DNA of 64,000 nucleotides from positions 558,001 through 622,000 of the forward strand of contig NZ_CP150277.1 in assembly GCF_037977385.1 (NCBI RefSeq), read 5' to 3'. The notes beneath the pieces were generated by a model. The model was not told the origin of the DNA. It did no database searches and saw nothing but the letters and a program-made list of their open reading frames with translations. The stretch is from Terribacillus sp. FSL K6-0262. GTDB taxonomy: Bacteria; Bacillota; Bacilli; Bacillales; Amphibacillaceae. Each line of letters opens with the position of its first letter. Position 1 is the stretch's first letter. A program made the translations under genes and the position numbers. Shown in pieces: positions 36,824 through 45,702 of this stretch.

Positions 36824-37678
36824 TTAGTTGGTTTTATCTTTGTAAATATTTTGGGTAAAACGGTCAATGATGATTGCAAGCACAACAATGCTCAGACCAG
36901 CAACGAATCCCGGGCCGACCTGCGCTCGCTGCAAGGAAGACAATACTTCACGGCCAAGACCGGGAGCACCGATCATGGATGCGATGACAACCATGGAGAG
37001 CGCCAGCATGACTGTTTGGTTGATACCTGCCATTATGGTGTATTTTGCCATTGGCAATTCGACTTTGAATAGCTTCTGTGCCCCAGTGGAGCCAAAGGCA
37101 TCTGCAGCTTCCACCAGCTCATCGGACACTTGGCGAATGCCAAGATTGGTAAAACGTACAGTAGGCGGAGTCGCAAAAATCAAGGATGCAAAAATACCTG
37201 GCACAACACCGATACTGAAGAATGCCACTGCCGGAATCAAATAAACGAAGGCTGGCATTGTCTGCATAAAGTCTAGAATAGGCGTGATGATGGATTGTGC
37301 AATTTTACTTTTAGACATCAGAATACCGATAGGAACACCGATGATGATACACAGAATACTGGAAGTCAGCACCAGTGTGAACGTATCAATCAGCTGGTCC
37401 CACAATCCTTGGTTCCAAATGAACAATAGACCGACGATACTGAATACTGCCAAACCGAATTTCTTTCCTGTCATGAAGAAGGCTAATAGGGCAACCAGCA
37501 AAATAAAAATGACAGGCGGAATAGCATCGAGACCTGATGTGATCATGTCCATCAAATCGCCTAAACCATCCTTTATCGGATCGAACAGGAACGCGAATGT
37601 ATCGGTCAACCAATCGACGAAATCAGATGTCCAGTCTGCAACTGGCAGTGCTTCTACGTTCTCCATGAAATCAAGCAT
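36824..37678 (-). CDS. opuAB: Glycine betaine ABC transporter permease (copy 1)
   Basis: A 284-residue permease with about seven helices. The EAA loop [33 protein letters not shown] contacts the ATPase (residues about 190-222). [12 protein letters not shown] and [17 protein letters not shown] are typical of OpuAB/ProW. Its ATG overlaps the end of opuAA by 8 bases. Copy 2 is nearly the same length and sequence; the first ~55 residues differ most. Confidence 0.95.
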   Translation of the reverse strand: MLDFMENVEALPVADWTSDFVDWLTDTFAFLFDPIKDGLGDLMDMITSGLDAIPPVIFILLVALLAFFMTGKKFGLAVFSIVGLLFIWNQGLWDQLIDTFTLVLTSSILCIIIGVPIGILMSKSKIAQSIITPILDFMQTMPAFVYLIPAVAFFSIGVVPGIFASLIFATPPTVRFTNLGIRQVSDELVEAADAFGSTGAQKLFKVELPMAKYTIMAGINQTVMLALSMVVIASMIGAPGLGREVLSSLQRAQVGPGFVAGLSIVVLAIIIDRFTQNIYKDKTN

Positions 37679-38870
37679 GTTCGTTCACCTCACCCTCACC
37701 AGCAAGCGCGCCGATAACCGCACCCCTGACGATAATTCCCAATAGCTTTCCGTTTTCCGTAACGGCCAATGGAACCGGCGAATCATGGATGACCGCGAAC
37801 AAGTCATGCAGCGGTGTATCCTTCTCTACTGTCGGTACATCCCGCTGAACGATTTCTAATAAGTTTTTCACTTCATTCTTTCTCGCTTCATTCGCCGCAT
37901 CTGCAGTTATGATACCTTGCAGTACACGTTTGCCATCGACAACCAGGATACTGGACAGACCAGCTTCCCGCATGCGTTCCAATGCCACCCGAGGTCCATG
38001 CTTATCTATGCTGACTGTTTCTGGCCGTTTCATGATTTGCTGAGCAGTAAGTACTTTTGCTCGATCGACATCCTCTACGAATTTCTCGACATAACTATTC
38101 GCCGGATTCATGAGGATTTCCTCAGGAGTGCCAATCTGGACGATATGCCCATCTTTCATCAAAGCGATGCGGTCACCGATTCGCAGTGCTTCGTCCAAAT
38201 CATGCGTGATGAACAGGATGGTCTTCTTCATGGTTTCCTGCAAGTCCAATAATTCATCCTGCATATCTTTCCGGATCAGCGGATCGAGCGCTGAAAAAGC
38301 TTCATCCATCAGCATGACTTCGGGATCATTGGCAAGGGCTCTTGCCAATCCGACACGCTGCTGCATACCACCGGACAATTGCCCTGGATATTGATCCAGA
38401 TAACTGCCCAAGCCAACAAGCTCCAGGGATTCCTTCGCTTTCTTGGTTCTTTCCTCTTTGCTGATTCCTTGTACTTCCAGTCCATATTCCGCGTTCTGCA
38501 GAATCGTCCTGTTCGGGAACAAACCAAATCGCTGGAAAACCATGCTCAGTTTTTCCCGGCGTACCCGGCGAAGTTCCTTTTTATCCATTTTTGCCAGGTT
38601 TTCTCCATCGATATAAACATCACCCGTTGTTGGTTCAATCAGATGGTTGATCAGACGCACCAATGTGGATTTACCACTTCCAGAGAGACCCATGATAACA
38701 AAGATCTCACCTGCTTCCACTTCGAATGATGCACGATTGACACCAACTGTGCTTCCTGTTTCTTTAAGTATCTCTTCTTTTGTCTTGCCTGCTTCCGCCA
38801 ATTCCAGCGCAGACTTGATATTCTTCCCAAACACCTTGGATAGATTTTCCACTTTGATGATCGGCACCAT
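37671..38870 (-). CDS. opuAA: Glycine betaine ABC transporter ATPase with CBS domains (copy 1)
   Basis: A 399-residue ATPase. [13 protein letters not shown] is the Walker A motif near residue 62, [16 protein letters not shown] the signature near 165, and [13 protein letters not shown] the Walker B near 187. Two CBS domains (about 280-395) end the protein; in related OpuA systems these sense ionic strength or cyclic di-AMP. ATG 38870 has AGAGG upstream; GTG 38876 overlaps that site. First gene of opuAA-AB-AC. Confidence 0.95.
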   Translation of the reverse strand: MVPIIKVENLSKVFGKNIKSALELAEAGKTKEEILKETGSTVGVNRASFEVEAGEIFVIMGLSGSGKSTLVRLINHLIEPTTGDVYIDGENLAKMDKKELRRVRREKLSMVFQRFGLFPNRTILQNAEYGLEVQGISKEERTKKAKESLELVGLGSYLDQYPGQLSGGMQQRVGLARALANDPEVMLMDEAFSALDPLIRKDMQDELLDLQETMKKTILFITHDLDEALRIGDRIALMKDGHIVQIGTPEEILMNPANSYVEKFVEDVDRAKVLTAQQIMKRPETVSIDKHGPRVALERMREAGLSSILVVDGKRVLQGIITADAANEARKNEVKNLLEIVQRDVPTVEKDTPLHDLFAVIHDSPVPLAVTENGKLLGIIVRGAVIGALAGEGEVNEHA

Positions 38871-38944
38871 ATTCACCTCTTTTTTTTCGTAACATGATTG
38901 TCATCATCGAGATAACATCCTGTAACATTGTTTCGACTCAATTC

Positions 38945-38973
38945 ATGTTAAACAAAAAGTTCATCCAACACAA
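38945..38973 (-). promoter_or_regulatory. Probable promoter of opuA copy 1
   Basis: Minus strand TTGTGT, 17-base spacer, TAACAT. The hexamers align base for base in position with TTGATA-N17-TAGTAT upstream of opuA copy 2, which supports the assignment. Confidence 0.5.
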
Positions 38974-39007
38974 ACCTGATAAAATGTTGTTTCAGTACCT
39001 AAAGTTC

Positions 39008-39025
39008 GTACAGAATATACTGTAC
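39008..39025. promoter_or_regulatory. Conserved dyad, candidate operator of opuA copy 1 and its regulator
   Basis: GTACAGAATATACTGTAC: perfect 6-bp arms GTACAG/CTGTAC around AATATA. The same 18 bases recur upstream of opuA copy 2. It lies between the opuA promoter and the divergent regulator gene, and contains a TATACT that could be the regulator's -10. Likely bound by the GbsR-type regulator. Confidence 0.6.
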
Positions 39026-39159
39026 ATAATTTAGCCCCTCTTTTACTCCTTTTTCCTTATAAATGCTCCCGAATGCTGTGCCATCCAGCAGTTCCTTTCA
39101 TTCCTCGTTTCATGTAAGCTTGATACAAACGCATAGATAAAGGGGAGGTAGAGACTATA

Positions 39160-39627
39160 GTGAATGAAGGGATTTCATCATACGAAGCGCTTATAGTCGA
39201 ATTGACAAGGACAGGGGAAATGTTCCGATTGTCCGCAACAGAAGCTCGGCTGCTCGCCGTGTTATATGTAGAGAAACATGCACTCACCCTGGATCAAATG
39301 GCAAAATCAATCGGAAAAAGCAAAACTGCTGTAAATATAGCAATCCGCAATTTATCCCATCTGGAGCTTGTTGATCGTGTGTGGGTGAAAGGATCAAGAA
39401 AAGATTTTTATACAAATGTCAATTCCGTATATAAAAAGCTGATGACGCTGCAAGTCAAGCAATGGCATGCGCAGACAAACCGGCAGGTCGAGGTCATCGA
39501 ACACTTGAAACAGACCATTCCAAAAGATGATCCGGAATGGAAGACTATGCAGGAGAAACTGAGCAGCAGTCGGCAATTCCACGAAGAAGCAACAGCCATC
39601 CTCAAAAAATTAACCGCTATTAGCTGA
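39160..39627 (+). CDS. GbsR/MarR-type transcriptional regulator of opuA
   Basis: A 155-residue winged-helix regulator. The DNA-binding core is LTLDQMAKSIGKSKTAVN followed by IRNLSHLELVDRVWVKGSRKDFY, the pattern of the GbsR family that senses choline or glycine betaine in Bacillus. The C-terminal half is helical, for dimerisation. It starts with GTG 39160, 10 bases after GGGGAGGT; no in-frame ATG is near. It is divergent from opuA copy 1 and flanked by the 18-bp dyad, so it probably represses both. It lies immediately downstream of, and convergent with, opuAC copy 2. Confidence 0.82.
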   Translation: MNEGISSYEALIVELTRTGEMFRLSATEARLLAVLYVEKHALTLDQMAKSIGKSKTAVNIAIRNLSHLELVDRVWVKGSRKDFYTNVNSVYKKLMTLQVKQWHAQTNRQVEVIEHLKQTIPKDDPEWKTMQEKLSSSRQFHEEATAILKKLTAIS

Positions 39628-39643
39628 TACTAATAGCGGTTTG
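39612..39643 (+). terminator. Terminator of the opuA regulator
   Basis: AACCGCTATTAG (39612-39623) and CTAATAGCGGTT (39630-39641) form a perfect 12-bp stem overlapping the stop codon. A diverged copy stands at 43308. Confidence 0.75.
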
Positions 39644-39683
39644 ACATCATTGTTTTCCTCTCCGAATTGCTTTGATCCATAAG

Positions 39684-39708
39684 AAAAACCCCTTCCCGCA
39701 GGAAGAGG
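39684..39708 (-). terminator. Terminator of opuA copy 2
   Basis: Minus strand CCTCTTCC-TGCG-GGAAGGGG followed by TTTTT. Confidence 0.85.
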
Positions 39709-39713
39709 CTTTC

Positions 39714-40604
39714 TCATTTATCTTTAGGTTCCAGATCTTCAATGGAATCTGCATCAACATAGCTTGGTACGACCAAACCTGTCCTTGCACCTTCCAAACT
39801 GGCGCCCAGATCGACAACTTGGTCTTTATATTGCTCATACAGATCACCATGCGTCGTCGGCAGCCATGCTGATGCTGTTGCATCCGCTTCACCTTGCGCG
39901 ACAGCCTGCCACATGATGGCATTATCAAGTGGTGTGATTTTTGTTTTATATCCAAGATCATCAAGGACGACCTTCAAGACATTCGTAGACGCGACCTCAG
40001 AATCCCATTCCACATAAACAAGGCTGACTTCCTGCCCATTGCCTTTTTCGGCACCCTTTGTCCATTCAGCGACTTGGTCTGCATGCTCATCGACCCACGC
40101 CCGGGCTGCCTCGGCTGGTTCAGCTCCCTTATTTATTTCAAGCATGACTTCCTCCATATCCTCTACTTCCCAATTAAACTGGTCAAGGACTTTATTCGCA
40201 CCTGGCACATCATCTGCGAAACCTTGACGAGTGAGCGTATGGAGGGATTCAGCTTCGCCATAGGAGTTTTTCGGGTCATCCAAGTACTTGAGGTCGTATT
40301 TGGCAAACATCCAATGCGGGGTCCATCCTGTAATGACGATCGGCTCTTTATCCTCGATTGCATCTTCCAAGGCAATCGCCATTACGCCGCTTGAAGACGG
40401 CGTGATGGTCCAGCCATCAAGCTGATAGTCCTTAAATGCTTTTTCCGTCGCTTTCATGACCCCGGCACCGGCTTCGATACCTGTAACCGAGTAATCCACT
40501 TGTTCACTAAGGCTGTCTGAGCTGGAGCTGCCATTGCTGCAGCCCGCAGCCATGAGTGACAATGCCAGACCAGCTGCAGCACCCATTGTTTTCCACTTTT
40601 TCAT
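39714..40604 (-). CDS. opuAC: Glycine betaine ABC transporter substrate-binding lipoprotein (copy 2)
   Basis: A 296-residue lipoprotein with lipobox LMAAGC and the same aromatic-cage stretches as copy 1 (GWTPHWMFAKYDL, YVEWDSEVAST, SAWLPTTHGDLY). Differences from copy 1 cluster in surface regions. The mature proteins should bind the same class of osmolyte, though affinity or preference could differ. The ATG at 40604 follows AAAAGGAGAG; the longer frame from 40661 would overlap opuAB. Two small hairpins lie between opuAB and this start. Confidence 0.93.
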   Translation of the reverse strand: MKKWKTMGAAAGLALSLMAAGCSNGSSSSDSLSEQVDYSVTGIEAGAGVMKATEKAFKDYQLDGWTITPSSSGVMAIALEDAIEDKEPIVITGWTPHWMFAKYDLKYLDDPKNSYGEAESLHTLTRQGFADDVPGANKVLDQFNWEVEDMEEVMLEINKGAEPAEAARAWVDEHADQVAEWTKGAEKGNGQEVSLVYVEWDSEVASTNVLKVVLDDLGYKTKITPLDNAIMWQAVAQGEADATASAWLPTTHGDLYEQYKDQVVDLGASLEGARTGLVVPSYVDADSIEDLEPKDK

Positions 40605-40620
40605 GTAACCAAACTCTCCT

Positions 40621-40653
40621 TTTCCGCATGATACGGAAAGCCTGTTACAGGCT
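40621..40653 (-). promoter_or_regulatory. Tandem hairpins between opuAB and opuAC (copy 2)
   Basis: AGCCTG-TAA-CAGGCT and TTTCCG-TATCATG-CGGAAA (minus strand) lie directly before the opuAC ribosome binding site. Copy 1 has only a GCCC/GGGC hairpin at 36802-36814. They may set the mRNA ratio of binding protein to permease. Confidence 0.4.
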
Positions 40654-40660
40654 TCATCCA

Positions 40661-41515
40661 TTACTTGGATTTATCTTTATAAATGTTTTGTGTAAAACGA
40701 TCAATTATGATTGCCAGTACAAAGATACAGAGGCCGGCCACGAAACCTGGACCTACTTGTGCCCGCTGCAAGGAAGCCAATACTTCACGGCCAAGACCAG
40801 GTGCACCGATCATGGAAGCAATGACGACCATTGACAGAGCCAGCATGACCGTTTGATTGACACCAGCCATGATTGTGTATTTCGCCATTGGCAATTCCAC
40901 TTTGAAGAGCTTCTGTGCCCCTGTCGAGCCAAAAGCATCCGCCGCTTCCACCAACTCATCGGATACTTGGCGAATACCGAGATTCGTAAAGCGGACTGTT
41001 GGAGGCGTCGCAAAGATCAGCGAGGCAAAGATACCAGGGACAACACCGATGCTGAAGAAAGCAACTGCCGGAATCAAATAAACAAAGGCTGGCATTGTTT
41101 GCATAAAGTCCAAAATCGGAGTGATGATCGCTTCGGCAATCTTACTTTTGGCCATCAGGATACCAATCGGAATACCGACAATGATACAAATGATACTAGC
41201 TATCAGCACGAGCGTGAATGTCTCGATCAATCGATCCCAAAGTCCCTGATTCCAAATAAATAGCAATCCGATAATGCTGAATACCGCCAACCCGAATTTC
41301 TTTCCTGTCATGAAAAAGGCCAATATAGCGATCAATAAAATGAAAATGACAGGAGGTATGGCAGTCAAACCTTGTGTGATGATGCTCATGAAGCTATCCA
41401 GTCCGTCCTTGATCGGATCGAACAAGAAAGCAAATGTTTTCGTCAGCCAGTCGACAAAATCAGTCATCCAATCCCCAACTGGTATAGCTTTTACGTTTTC
41501 CATGAAATCAAGCAT
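40661..41515 (-). CDS. opuAB: Glycine betaine ABC transporter permease (copy 2)
   Basis: A 284-residue permease with the EAA loop [21 protein letters not shown] identical to copy 1. The N-terminal ~60 residues and a few membrane positions differ (for example [13 protein letters not shown] against copy 1 [13 protein letters not shown]). It shares the 8-base overlap with the upstream ATPase gene. Nothing suggests inactivation. Confidence 0.95.
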   Translation of the reverse strand: MLDFMENVKAIPVGDWMTDFVDWLTKTFAFLFDPIKDGLDSFMSIITQGLTAIPPVIFILLIAILAFFMTGKKFGLAVFSIIGLLFIWNQGLWDRLIETFTLVLIASIICIIVGIPIGILMAKSKIAEAIITPILDFMQTMPAFVYLIPAVAFFSIGVVPGIFASLIFATPPTVRFTNLGIRQVSDELVEAADAFGSTGAQKLFKVELPMAKYTIMAGVNQTVMLALSMVVIASMIGAPGLGREVLASLQRAQVGPGFVAGLCIFVLAIIIDRFTQNIYKDKSK

Positions 41516-42704
41516 GTTCGTTCACCTCACCCTCACCAGCAAGCGCGCCGATCACCGCACCCCTGACGATTATTCCCAATAACTTTCCGTTTTCCGTAAC
41601 GGCCAACGGAACCGGTGAATCATGGATGACAGCGAACAAGTCATGGAGCGGCGTATCCTTCTCAACTGTCGGTACATCACGCTGTATGATCTCCGATAAA
41701 TTTTTCACGTCATTTTTCCGGGCTTCGTTCGCTGCGTCGGCCGTGATGATACCTTGCAGGGTTCTCTTACCATCCACGACAAAGATACTGGACAGACCAG
41801 CTTCCCTCATCCGTTCCAACGCAACACGCGGGCCATGCTTCTCTATGTTGACAGTCTCCGGACGTTTCATGATCTGCTGTGCAGTAAGTACTTTTGCTCG
41901 ATCGACATCCTCAACGAATTTCTCGACAAACTTATTCGCCGGATTCATAAGGATTTCTTCTGGTGTACCGATCTGAACGATATTCCCGTCTTTCATCAAA
42001 GCGATACGGTCACCAATGCGGAGCGCTTCGTCCAAATCATGTGTGATGAACAGGATGGTTTTCTTCATCGTTTCCTGCAAATCCAATAATTCATCCTGCA
42101 TATCTTTCCGGATCAGTGGATCAAGAGCTGAAAAAGCTTCATCCATCAGCAGCACCTCAGGATCATTCGCCAGTGCACGGGCAAGCCCCACACGCTGCTG
42201 CATACCTCCGGACAATTGCCCCGGATATTGATCCAGATAGCTTCCCAGACCGACAAGCTCCAGGGATTCCTTCGCCTTCTTCGATCTTTCCTGTTTGCTG
42301 ATTCCCTGTACTTCCAGTCCGTATTCCGTATTCTGCAGAATCGTCCTGTTGGGGAATAATCCGAATCGCTGGAATACCATGCTCAGCTTTTCCCGACGTA
42401 CCCGGCGAAGCTCCTTCTTATCCATTTTCGCTAAGTTTTCTCCGTCAATATAAATGTTACCAGTCGTCGGCTCAATCAGGCGGTTGATCAAACGCACCAG
42501 CGTGGATTTACCACTTCCCGAAAGACCCATGATAACAAAAATTTCCCCTGCTTCCACTTCAAATGATGCACGATTGACACCAACTGTGCTTCCTGTTTCT
42601 TTTAAGATCTCTTCCTTTGTCTTACCAGCTTCCGCTAATTTCAGCGCATTCTTGATGTTTTTCCCAAACACCTTAGAAAGATTTTCCACTTTGATGATCG
42701 GCAC
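41508..42704 (-). CDS. opuAA: Glycine betaine ABC transporter ATPase with CBS domains (copy 2)
   Basis: A 398-residue ATPase with the same Walker A (GLSGSGKST), signature ([16 protein letters not shown]) and Walker B ([13 protein letters not shown]) as copy 1, and two C-terminal CBS domains. The start is GTG 42704, 8 bases past AGAGG, equivalent to the GTG codon following ATG in copy 1. Its promoter carries TTGATA-N17-TAGTAT. The overall similarity to copy 1 indicates a tandem duplication of a unit of about 3.8 kb. Confidence 0.94.
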   Translation of the reverse strand: MPIIKVENLSKVFGKNIKNALKLAEAGKTKEEILKETGSTVGVNRASFEVEAGEIFVIMGLSGSGKSTLVRLINRLIEPTTGNIYIDGENLAKMDKKELRRVRREKLSMVFQRFGLFPNRTILQNTEYGLEVQGISKQERSKKAKESLELVGLGSYLDQYPGQLSGGMQQRVGLARALANDPEVLLMDEAFSALDPLIRKDMQDELLDLQETMKKTILFITHDLDEALRIGDRIALMKDGNIVQIGTPEEILMNPANKFVEKFVEDVDRAKVLTAQQIMKRPETVNIEKHGPRVALERMREAGLSSIFVVDGKRTLQGIITADAANEARKNDVKNLSEIIQRDVPTVEKDTPLHDLFAVIHDSPVPLAVTENGKLLGIIVRGAVIGALAGEGEVNEHA

Positions 42705-42790
42705 AGTATCCACCTCTTTTCCAAATAATCTTCTGTCACCCGTCTTCGATAATCAGGATTTTTCCCTATCACGTTGTTTCGACCTTATTA

Positions 42791-42819
42791 ATACTAAACA
42801 TAATCAGCAAACATATCAA
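42791..42819 (-). promoter_or_regulatory. Probable promoter of opuA copy 2
   Basis: Minus strand TTGATA (42814-42819), 17-base spacer, TAGTAT (42791-42796). It aligns with the promoter of copy 1 and is closer to consensus, so it may be stronger. Confidence 0.55.
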
Positions 42820-42853
42820 ACGAAATGAATCGTTGTATCTGAACATATAGTAC

Positions 42854-42871
42854 GTACAGAATATACTGTAC
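42854..42871. promoter_or_regulatory. Conserved dyad, candidate operator of opuA copy 2
   Basis: GTACAGAATATACTGTAC, identical to 39008-39025, although the flanking bases have diverged. Retention of all 18 bases suggests it is still used. Confidence 0.6.
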
Positions 42872-42943
42872 AATGTATACGACCCTATTACTCCTATTTC
42901 CTTCAGAATACTCCTGAATGCTATGTGATGTAGTATTTCGGTG

Positions 42944-43330
42944 ATGCAGCTGAAGCTATATTATATGTAGAAAACCGTCCAATCACTCTGGATCTAATGG
43001 TAATATTGCTCGGAAAAGCAAGACACCTGTCCATATAGACATTCGCAATCTTGCTCACCAGGACCTTGCGGAACGCGTTTGGATAAAGGGAGAGAGGAAG
43101 GACTTCTTTTCGAGTGTCAGTCCAGCATATGAAAAGTTGACGATATTGCATATGCAGCATTGGATGATCAGGCCAAACGTCAAGTCGAGACCTTCCAGTA
43201 CATCGAGCAGGCCATTACTGACAGTCATCCTAAAATTCCTGTATCATTCAAAAATCGTTATCCGGCAGCCTTGGCTTTTTTAAGGCAGACAGCTGGGATC
43301 CTCAAAAAAAACCGCTATCAGCTGGAGCTA
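42944..43330 (+). pseudogene. Decayed copy of the GbsR-type opuA regulator
   Basis: This stretch aligns with the intact regulator at 39160. LYVENRPITLDLM matches LYVEKHALTLDQM, a shifted frame reads IRNLAHQDLAERVWIKGERKDFF against IRNLSHLELVDRVWVKGSRKDFY, and a third frame reads RQVETFQYIEQ against RQVEVIEHLKQ. There is no start codon or N-terminal ~35 codons. At least two frameshifts are present (near 43017 and 43155), and the stop is lost. The order dyad-regulator-terminator is preserved, so it is the second regulator of the duplicated block. Confidence 0.88.
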
Positions 43331-43342
43331 ATAGCGGTTTTT
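43308..43342. terminator. Terminator shared by the pseudo-regulator and yhaI
   Basis: AAAACCGCTAT and ATAGCGGTTTT form an 11-bp stem with inner AGC/GCT pairing and a T tail. It is homologous to the terminator at 39612, and now also ends yhaI on the minus strand. Confidence 0.8.
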
Positions 43343-43675
43343 CATATCCAATAATATCAATTCGTTCACCAGATCTTTGTATGTATCATCCTGCTTTTCT
43401 TCACGAAGTGCCAGCAGTACATCCCAATAATAAAGCTTCTCGGGCAGCATCCCGACGAATTCCAGGAGCAGGGATGTGTAATCGAGCAATCCTTCCTCCT
43501 TCTGCTCCTTGTATAATCGATTAAGCCGCTGGAGCATTTCCAAGACACTAGCATATTCCTCCTCATTTATATCCCGTTCAATGAGGAGCTTACGGAAAGG
43601 ATATTTATCCAACACTCCTGTCTCTGCAATCAACTGCAGATGAAAAGACAGCGTACTCTTTTTTTCTTCCTCCAT
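43328..43675 (-). CDS. yhaI: YhaI-like protein (DUF1878)
   Basis: A 115-residue helical soluble protein. HLQLIAETGVLDKYPFRKLLIERDINEEEY matches the YhaI/DUF1878 pattern, with a middle acidic-basic region and the C-terminal LLALREEKQDDTYKDLVNELILL. Function is unknown. The ATG at 43675 follows AAAGGA by about 10 bases; an upstream extension of the frame has no site. It is divergent from the DUF3267 gene, as expected for the yhaI-yhaJ-prsA region. Confidence 0.78.
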   Translation of the reverse strand: MEEEKKSTLSFHLQLIAETGVLDKYPFRKLLIERDINEEEYASVLEMLQRLNRLYKEQKEEGLLDYTSLLLEFVGMLPEKLYYWDVLLALREEKQDDTYKDLVNELILLDMKNRY

Positions 43676-43849
43676 AAAAACGCTTCCTTTGTCTCTCAAA
43701 ATGGCCGTTTCACGTAAACGGATCTTGTTCTTATATTTTAAAGTAAAATTTCCAGGAAAGCTATTGATTTTCCCGATCAAACGTACTAATATCTCTTAAG
43801 TGAAGAAAAGCTCACCCTAAATTCATGCCTACAGAAGGGAGCCATGGCC

Positions 43850-44386
43850 ATGAATTGCTGGAGAAGTGTCGATGTGAAGAAAGATCTCGGTGCCAATCGG
43901 ATTAATCTAATCTCGACGATGATCGGAATACTGGTGTTCATCATTTTATATCCGATGCTGACGCTGATCCATCCAAAAATAAAAATCGACGAAACAGATT
44001 TATTGCTATCATTGATTTCCATATACCTGCTTCCTTTTATCCATAGCATCACACATTTGATTCCTTTTTGGATATCCGGGAAGCGCTGTGAATATAAACT
44101 GCGTTGGATCGGACAATTCATCCCGATCATGCAATTCAGGGTCAGGACCGAAACAAGCAGGGGCATTCCGTTCCTTTCCTTGCTCATGCCGACCGTCTGG
44201 ATTACATTGCCTTTGCTGATTGCAGCCATTTTCATGGATGTGATGCCTATCTATTACATCCTGATTGTCAGTGTCAATGCAGGAATGACCTTCTCGGATG
44301 GCTTTTACCTATGCAATTTACTGCAGGCACCGCGCAAATGTATCATTGCAGGGACAGATAAAAGCTATGATATACTGGTTAAATGA
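43850..44386 (+). CDS. yhaJ: DUF3267 membrane protein (YhaJ-like)
   Basis: A 178-residue protein with four hydrophobic helices. LLPFIHSITHLIPFWISGK carries a histidine pair resembling an HxxxH site in the first part of a DUF3267 domain. The family is distantly related to membrane metalloproteases, but a protease role is not shown. ATG 43850 is 9 bases after AAGGGAG; ATG 43844 is too close to it. It lies directly upstream of prsA. Confidence 0.78.
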   Translation: MNCWRSVDVKKDLGANRINLISTMIGILVFIILYPMLTLIHPKIKIDETDLLLSLISIYLLPFIHSITHLIPFWISGKRCEYKLRWIGQFIPIMQFRVRTETSRGIPFLSLLMPTVWITLPLLIAAIFMDVMPIYYILIVSVNAGMTFSDGFYLCNLLQAPRKCIIAGTDKSYDILVK

Positions 44387-44409
44387 CGCTCCGCCTTCGG
44401 AGCGTTTTT
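44386..44409 (+). terminator. Intrinsic terminator of yhaJ
   Basis: ACGCTCCG-CCTT-CGGAGCGT and a T run form a compact 8-bp stem. Confidence 0.88.
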
Positions 44410-44539
44410 ACATATGGAAAAACTGTGGAATTACAATTATTGATTGTCTTTTCCCTATTATTATATGATATATTGTCTAAAGGGAAACGGTGGAAATGCC
44501 GCCATACAAATTTCAAGTGGATTAGGAGTGTTTGTTTTT

Positions 44540-45418
44540 ATGAAGAAATTGGCTATCGCTGCAGTATTCGCGACAAGCGTTGTCGCACTTTCAGCATGTG
44601 GTTCCGGTGAGACAGTGGTAGAATCAAAAGCTGGGGATATTTCCAAAGAAGATTATTATCAGGAACTAAGTGATAAATACGGAGCACAAGTGCTGCAGAC
44701 AATGGTTCTGGAAAAGGCCCTTGACGATAAATATGATGTAGATAAAGAACAGATCGACGATCAAGTGAAAAAAATGAAAGACCAATATGGGGATTCATTT
44801 GAATCTGTACTGCAGCAAGCTGGCTATGCAGATGAAGACGATTTCCGTGAAGCTGTGAAAACAAGCCTTCTTCAACAAAAAGCGATTGCAGATGGAGTCG
44901 ATGTTTCCGATGATGAAATCAAAACTCGCTATGAACATATGAAGACAGATTTGAATGCAAGTCATATCTTAGTTGCCGACGAAGATACAGCGAAAGAAGT
45001 TAAACAGAAGCTGGATGACGGGGAAGATTGGGACAAGCTCGTGGAAGAATATTCCACAGACACTGCAACGGTAGAAAATAAAGGCTCCTTGGATTGGTTC
45101 ACTGCGGGTACTATGGATTCCGCCTTTGAGGATGCTGCTTACAAATTGAAAAAAGGTGAAATCAGCGATCCTGTAGAAACTAGCTACGGCTGGCATATCA
45201 TCCGTCTGGATGATACCCGTGATACAGAACAAGAAGTCGGTTCCCTTGATGAAGAACGCGACCAAATCAAGACTGAGCTGGCCATCCAGAAAGTAGACTC
45301 CGCTAAACAGCAGGAAAAAATCAATAAAATCCTGAAGGATGCAGACTTTGATATCAAGATCGACCAATACAAGGATTTGGTCGATGATATGACTTCCACA
45401 TCAACTACTTCCGGCTGA
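44540..45418 (+). CDS. prsA: Foldase PrsA (peptidyl-prolyl isomerase lipoprotein)
   Basis: A 292-residue lipoprotein that folds exported proteins outside the membrane; length equals B. subtilis PrsA. The signal peptide ends at the lipobox ALSAC (Cys20). The parvulin domain (about 135-225) has NASHILVADEDTAKEV, GDLDWF-like GSLDWFTAGTMDSAFEDAAYKL and PVETSYGWHIIRL. N- and C-terminal helical segments form the chaperone lobe. ATG 44540 follows GGAG by 11 bases; the upstream in-frame extension is AT-rich leader. Confidence 0.96.
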   Translation: MKKLAIAAVFATSVVALSACGSGETVVESKAGDISKEDYYQELSDKYGAQVLQTMVLEKALDDKYDVDKEQIDDQVKKMKDQYGDSFESVLQQAGYADEDDFREAVKTSLLQQKAIADGVDVSDDEIKTRYEHMKTDLNASHILVADEDTAKEVKQKLDDGEDWDKLVEEYSTDTATVENKGSLDWFTAGTMDSAFEDAAYKLKKGEISDPVETSYGWHIIRLDDTRDTEQEVGSLDEERDQIKTELAIQKVDSAKQQEKINKILKDADFDIKIDQYKDLVDDMTSTSTTSG

Positions 45419-45422
45419 TCAT

Positions 45423-45456
45423 AAAAAAGACCGAAACAATTGTTTCGGTCTTTTTT
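45423..45456. terminator. Bidirectional terminator between prsA and yhaL
   Basis: AAAAAAGACCGAAAC and GTTTCGGTCTTTTTT form a perfect palindromic stem with a short loop. Confidence 0.93.
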
Positions 45457-45638
45457 CATTGTTTTTTATCTGCACGTCTGGCTCTTTCTTCCTCGATGCG
45501 CTCCATGTACACATTTCCTTCCCGCTCGATGAACTGCTGCTCCGCCTGATAATCATGCCTCTGCGTCCGGAATGCCATGAAGCCGCTGCCGATCATGCAG
45601 AGGAAAGCAAGCATGACCCACAATGGAATATCCGGCAT
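45456..45638 (-). CDS. yhaL: YhaL-like sporulation-associated small membrane protein
   Basis: A 60-residue protein: one membrane helix (PLWVMLAFLCMIGSGFMAF) and a charged tail whose EQQFIEREGNVYMERIEEERARR matches the conserved YhaL tail. ATG 45638 follows GGGGGT by about 7 bases. In B. subtilis yhaL lies near prsA and is sporulation-linked, with no biochemical role known. Confidence 0.8.
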   Translation of the reverse strand: MPDIPLWVMLAFLCMIGSGFMAFRTQRHDYQAEQQFIEREGNVYMERIEEERARRADKKQ

Positions 45639-45702
45639 TGTAATACCCCCTTGTCCTTGTTGTGTAATATCTATGCCGATGGACAAGGATTCATGACACG
45701 GA

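Noticed and set aside
38379..38729. Plus-strand frames inside opuAA copies (also 42116-42301)
   Set aside because: They exist because the antisense strand of the conserved ATPase happens to be open; the two copies do not encode matching full-length products and there is no start site.
35882..42704. Recent horizontal transfer of the opuA block
   Set aside because: No composition shift, transposase or direct-repeat boundary is visible, and the divergence between copies points to an older tandem duplication.
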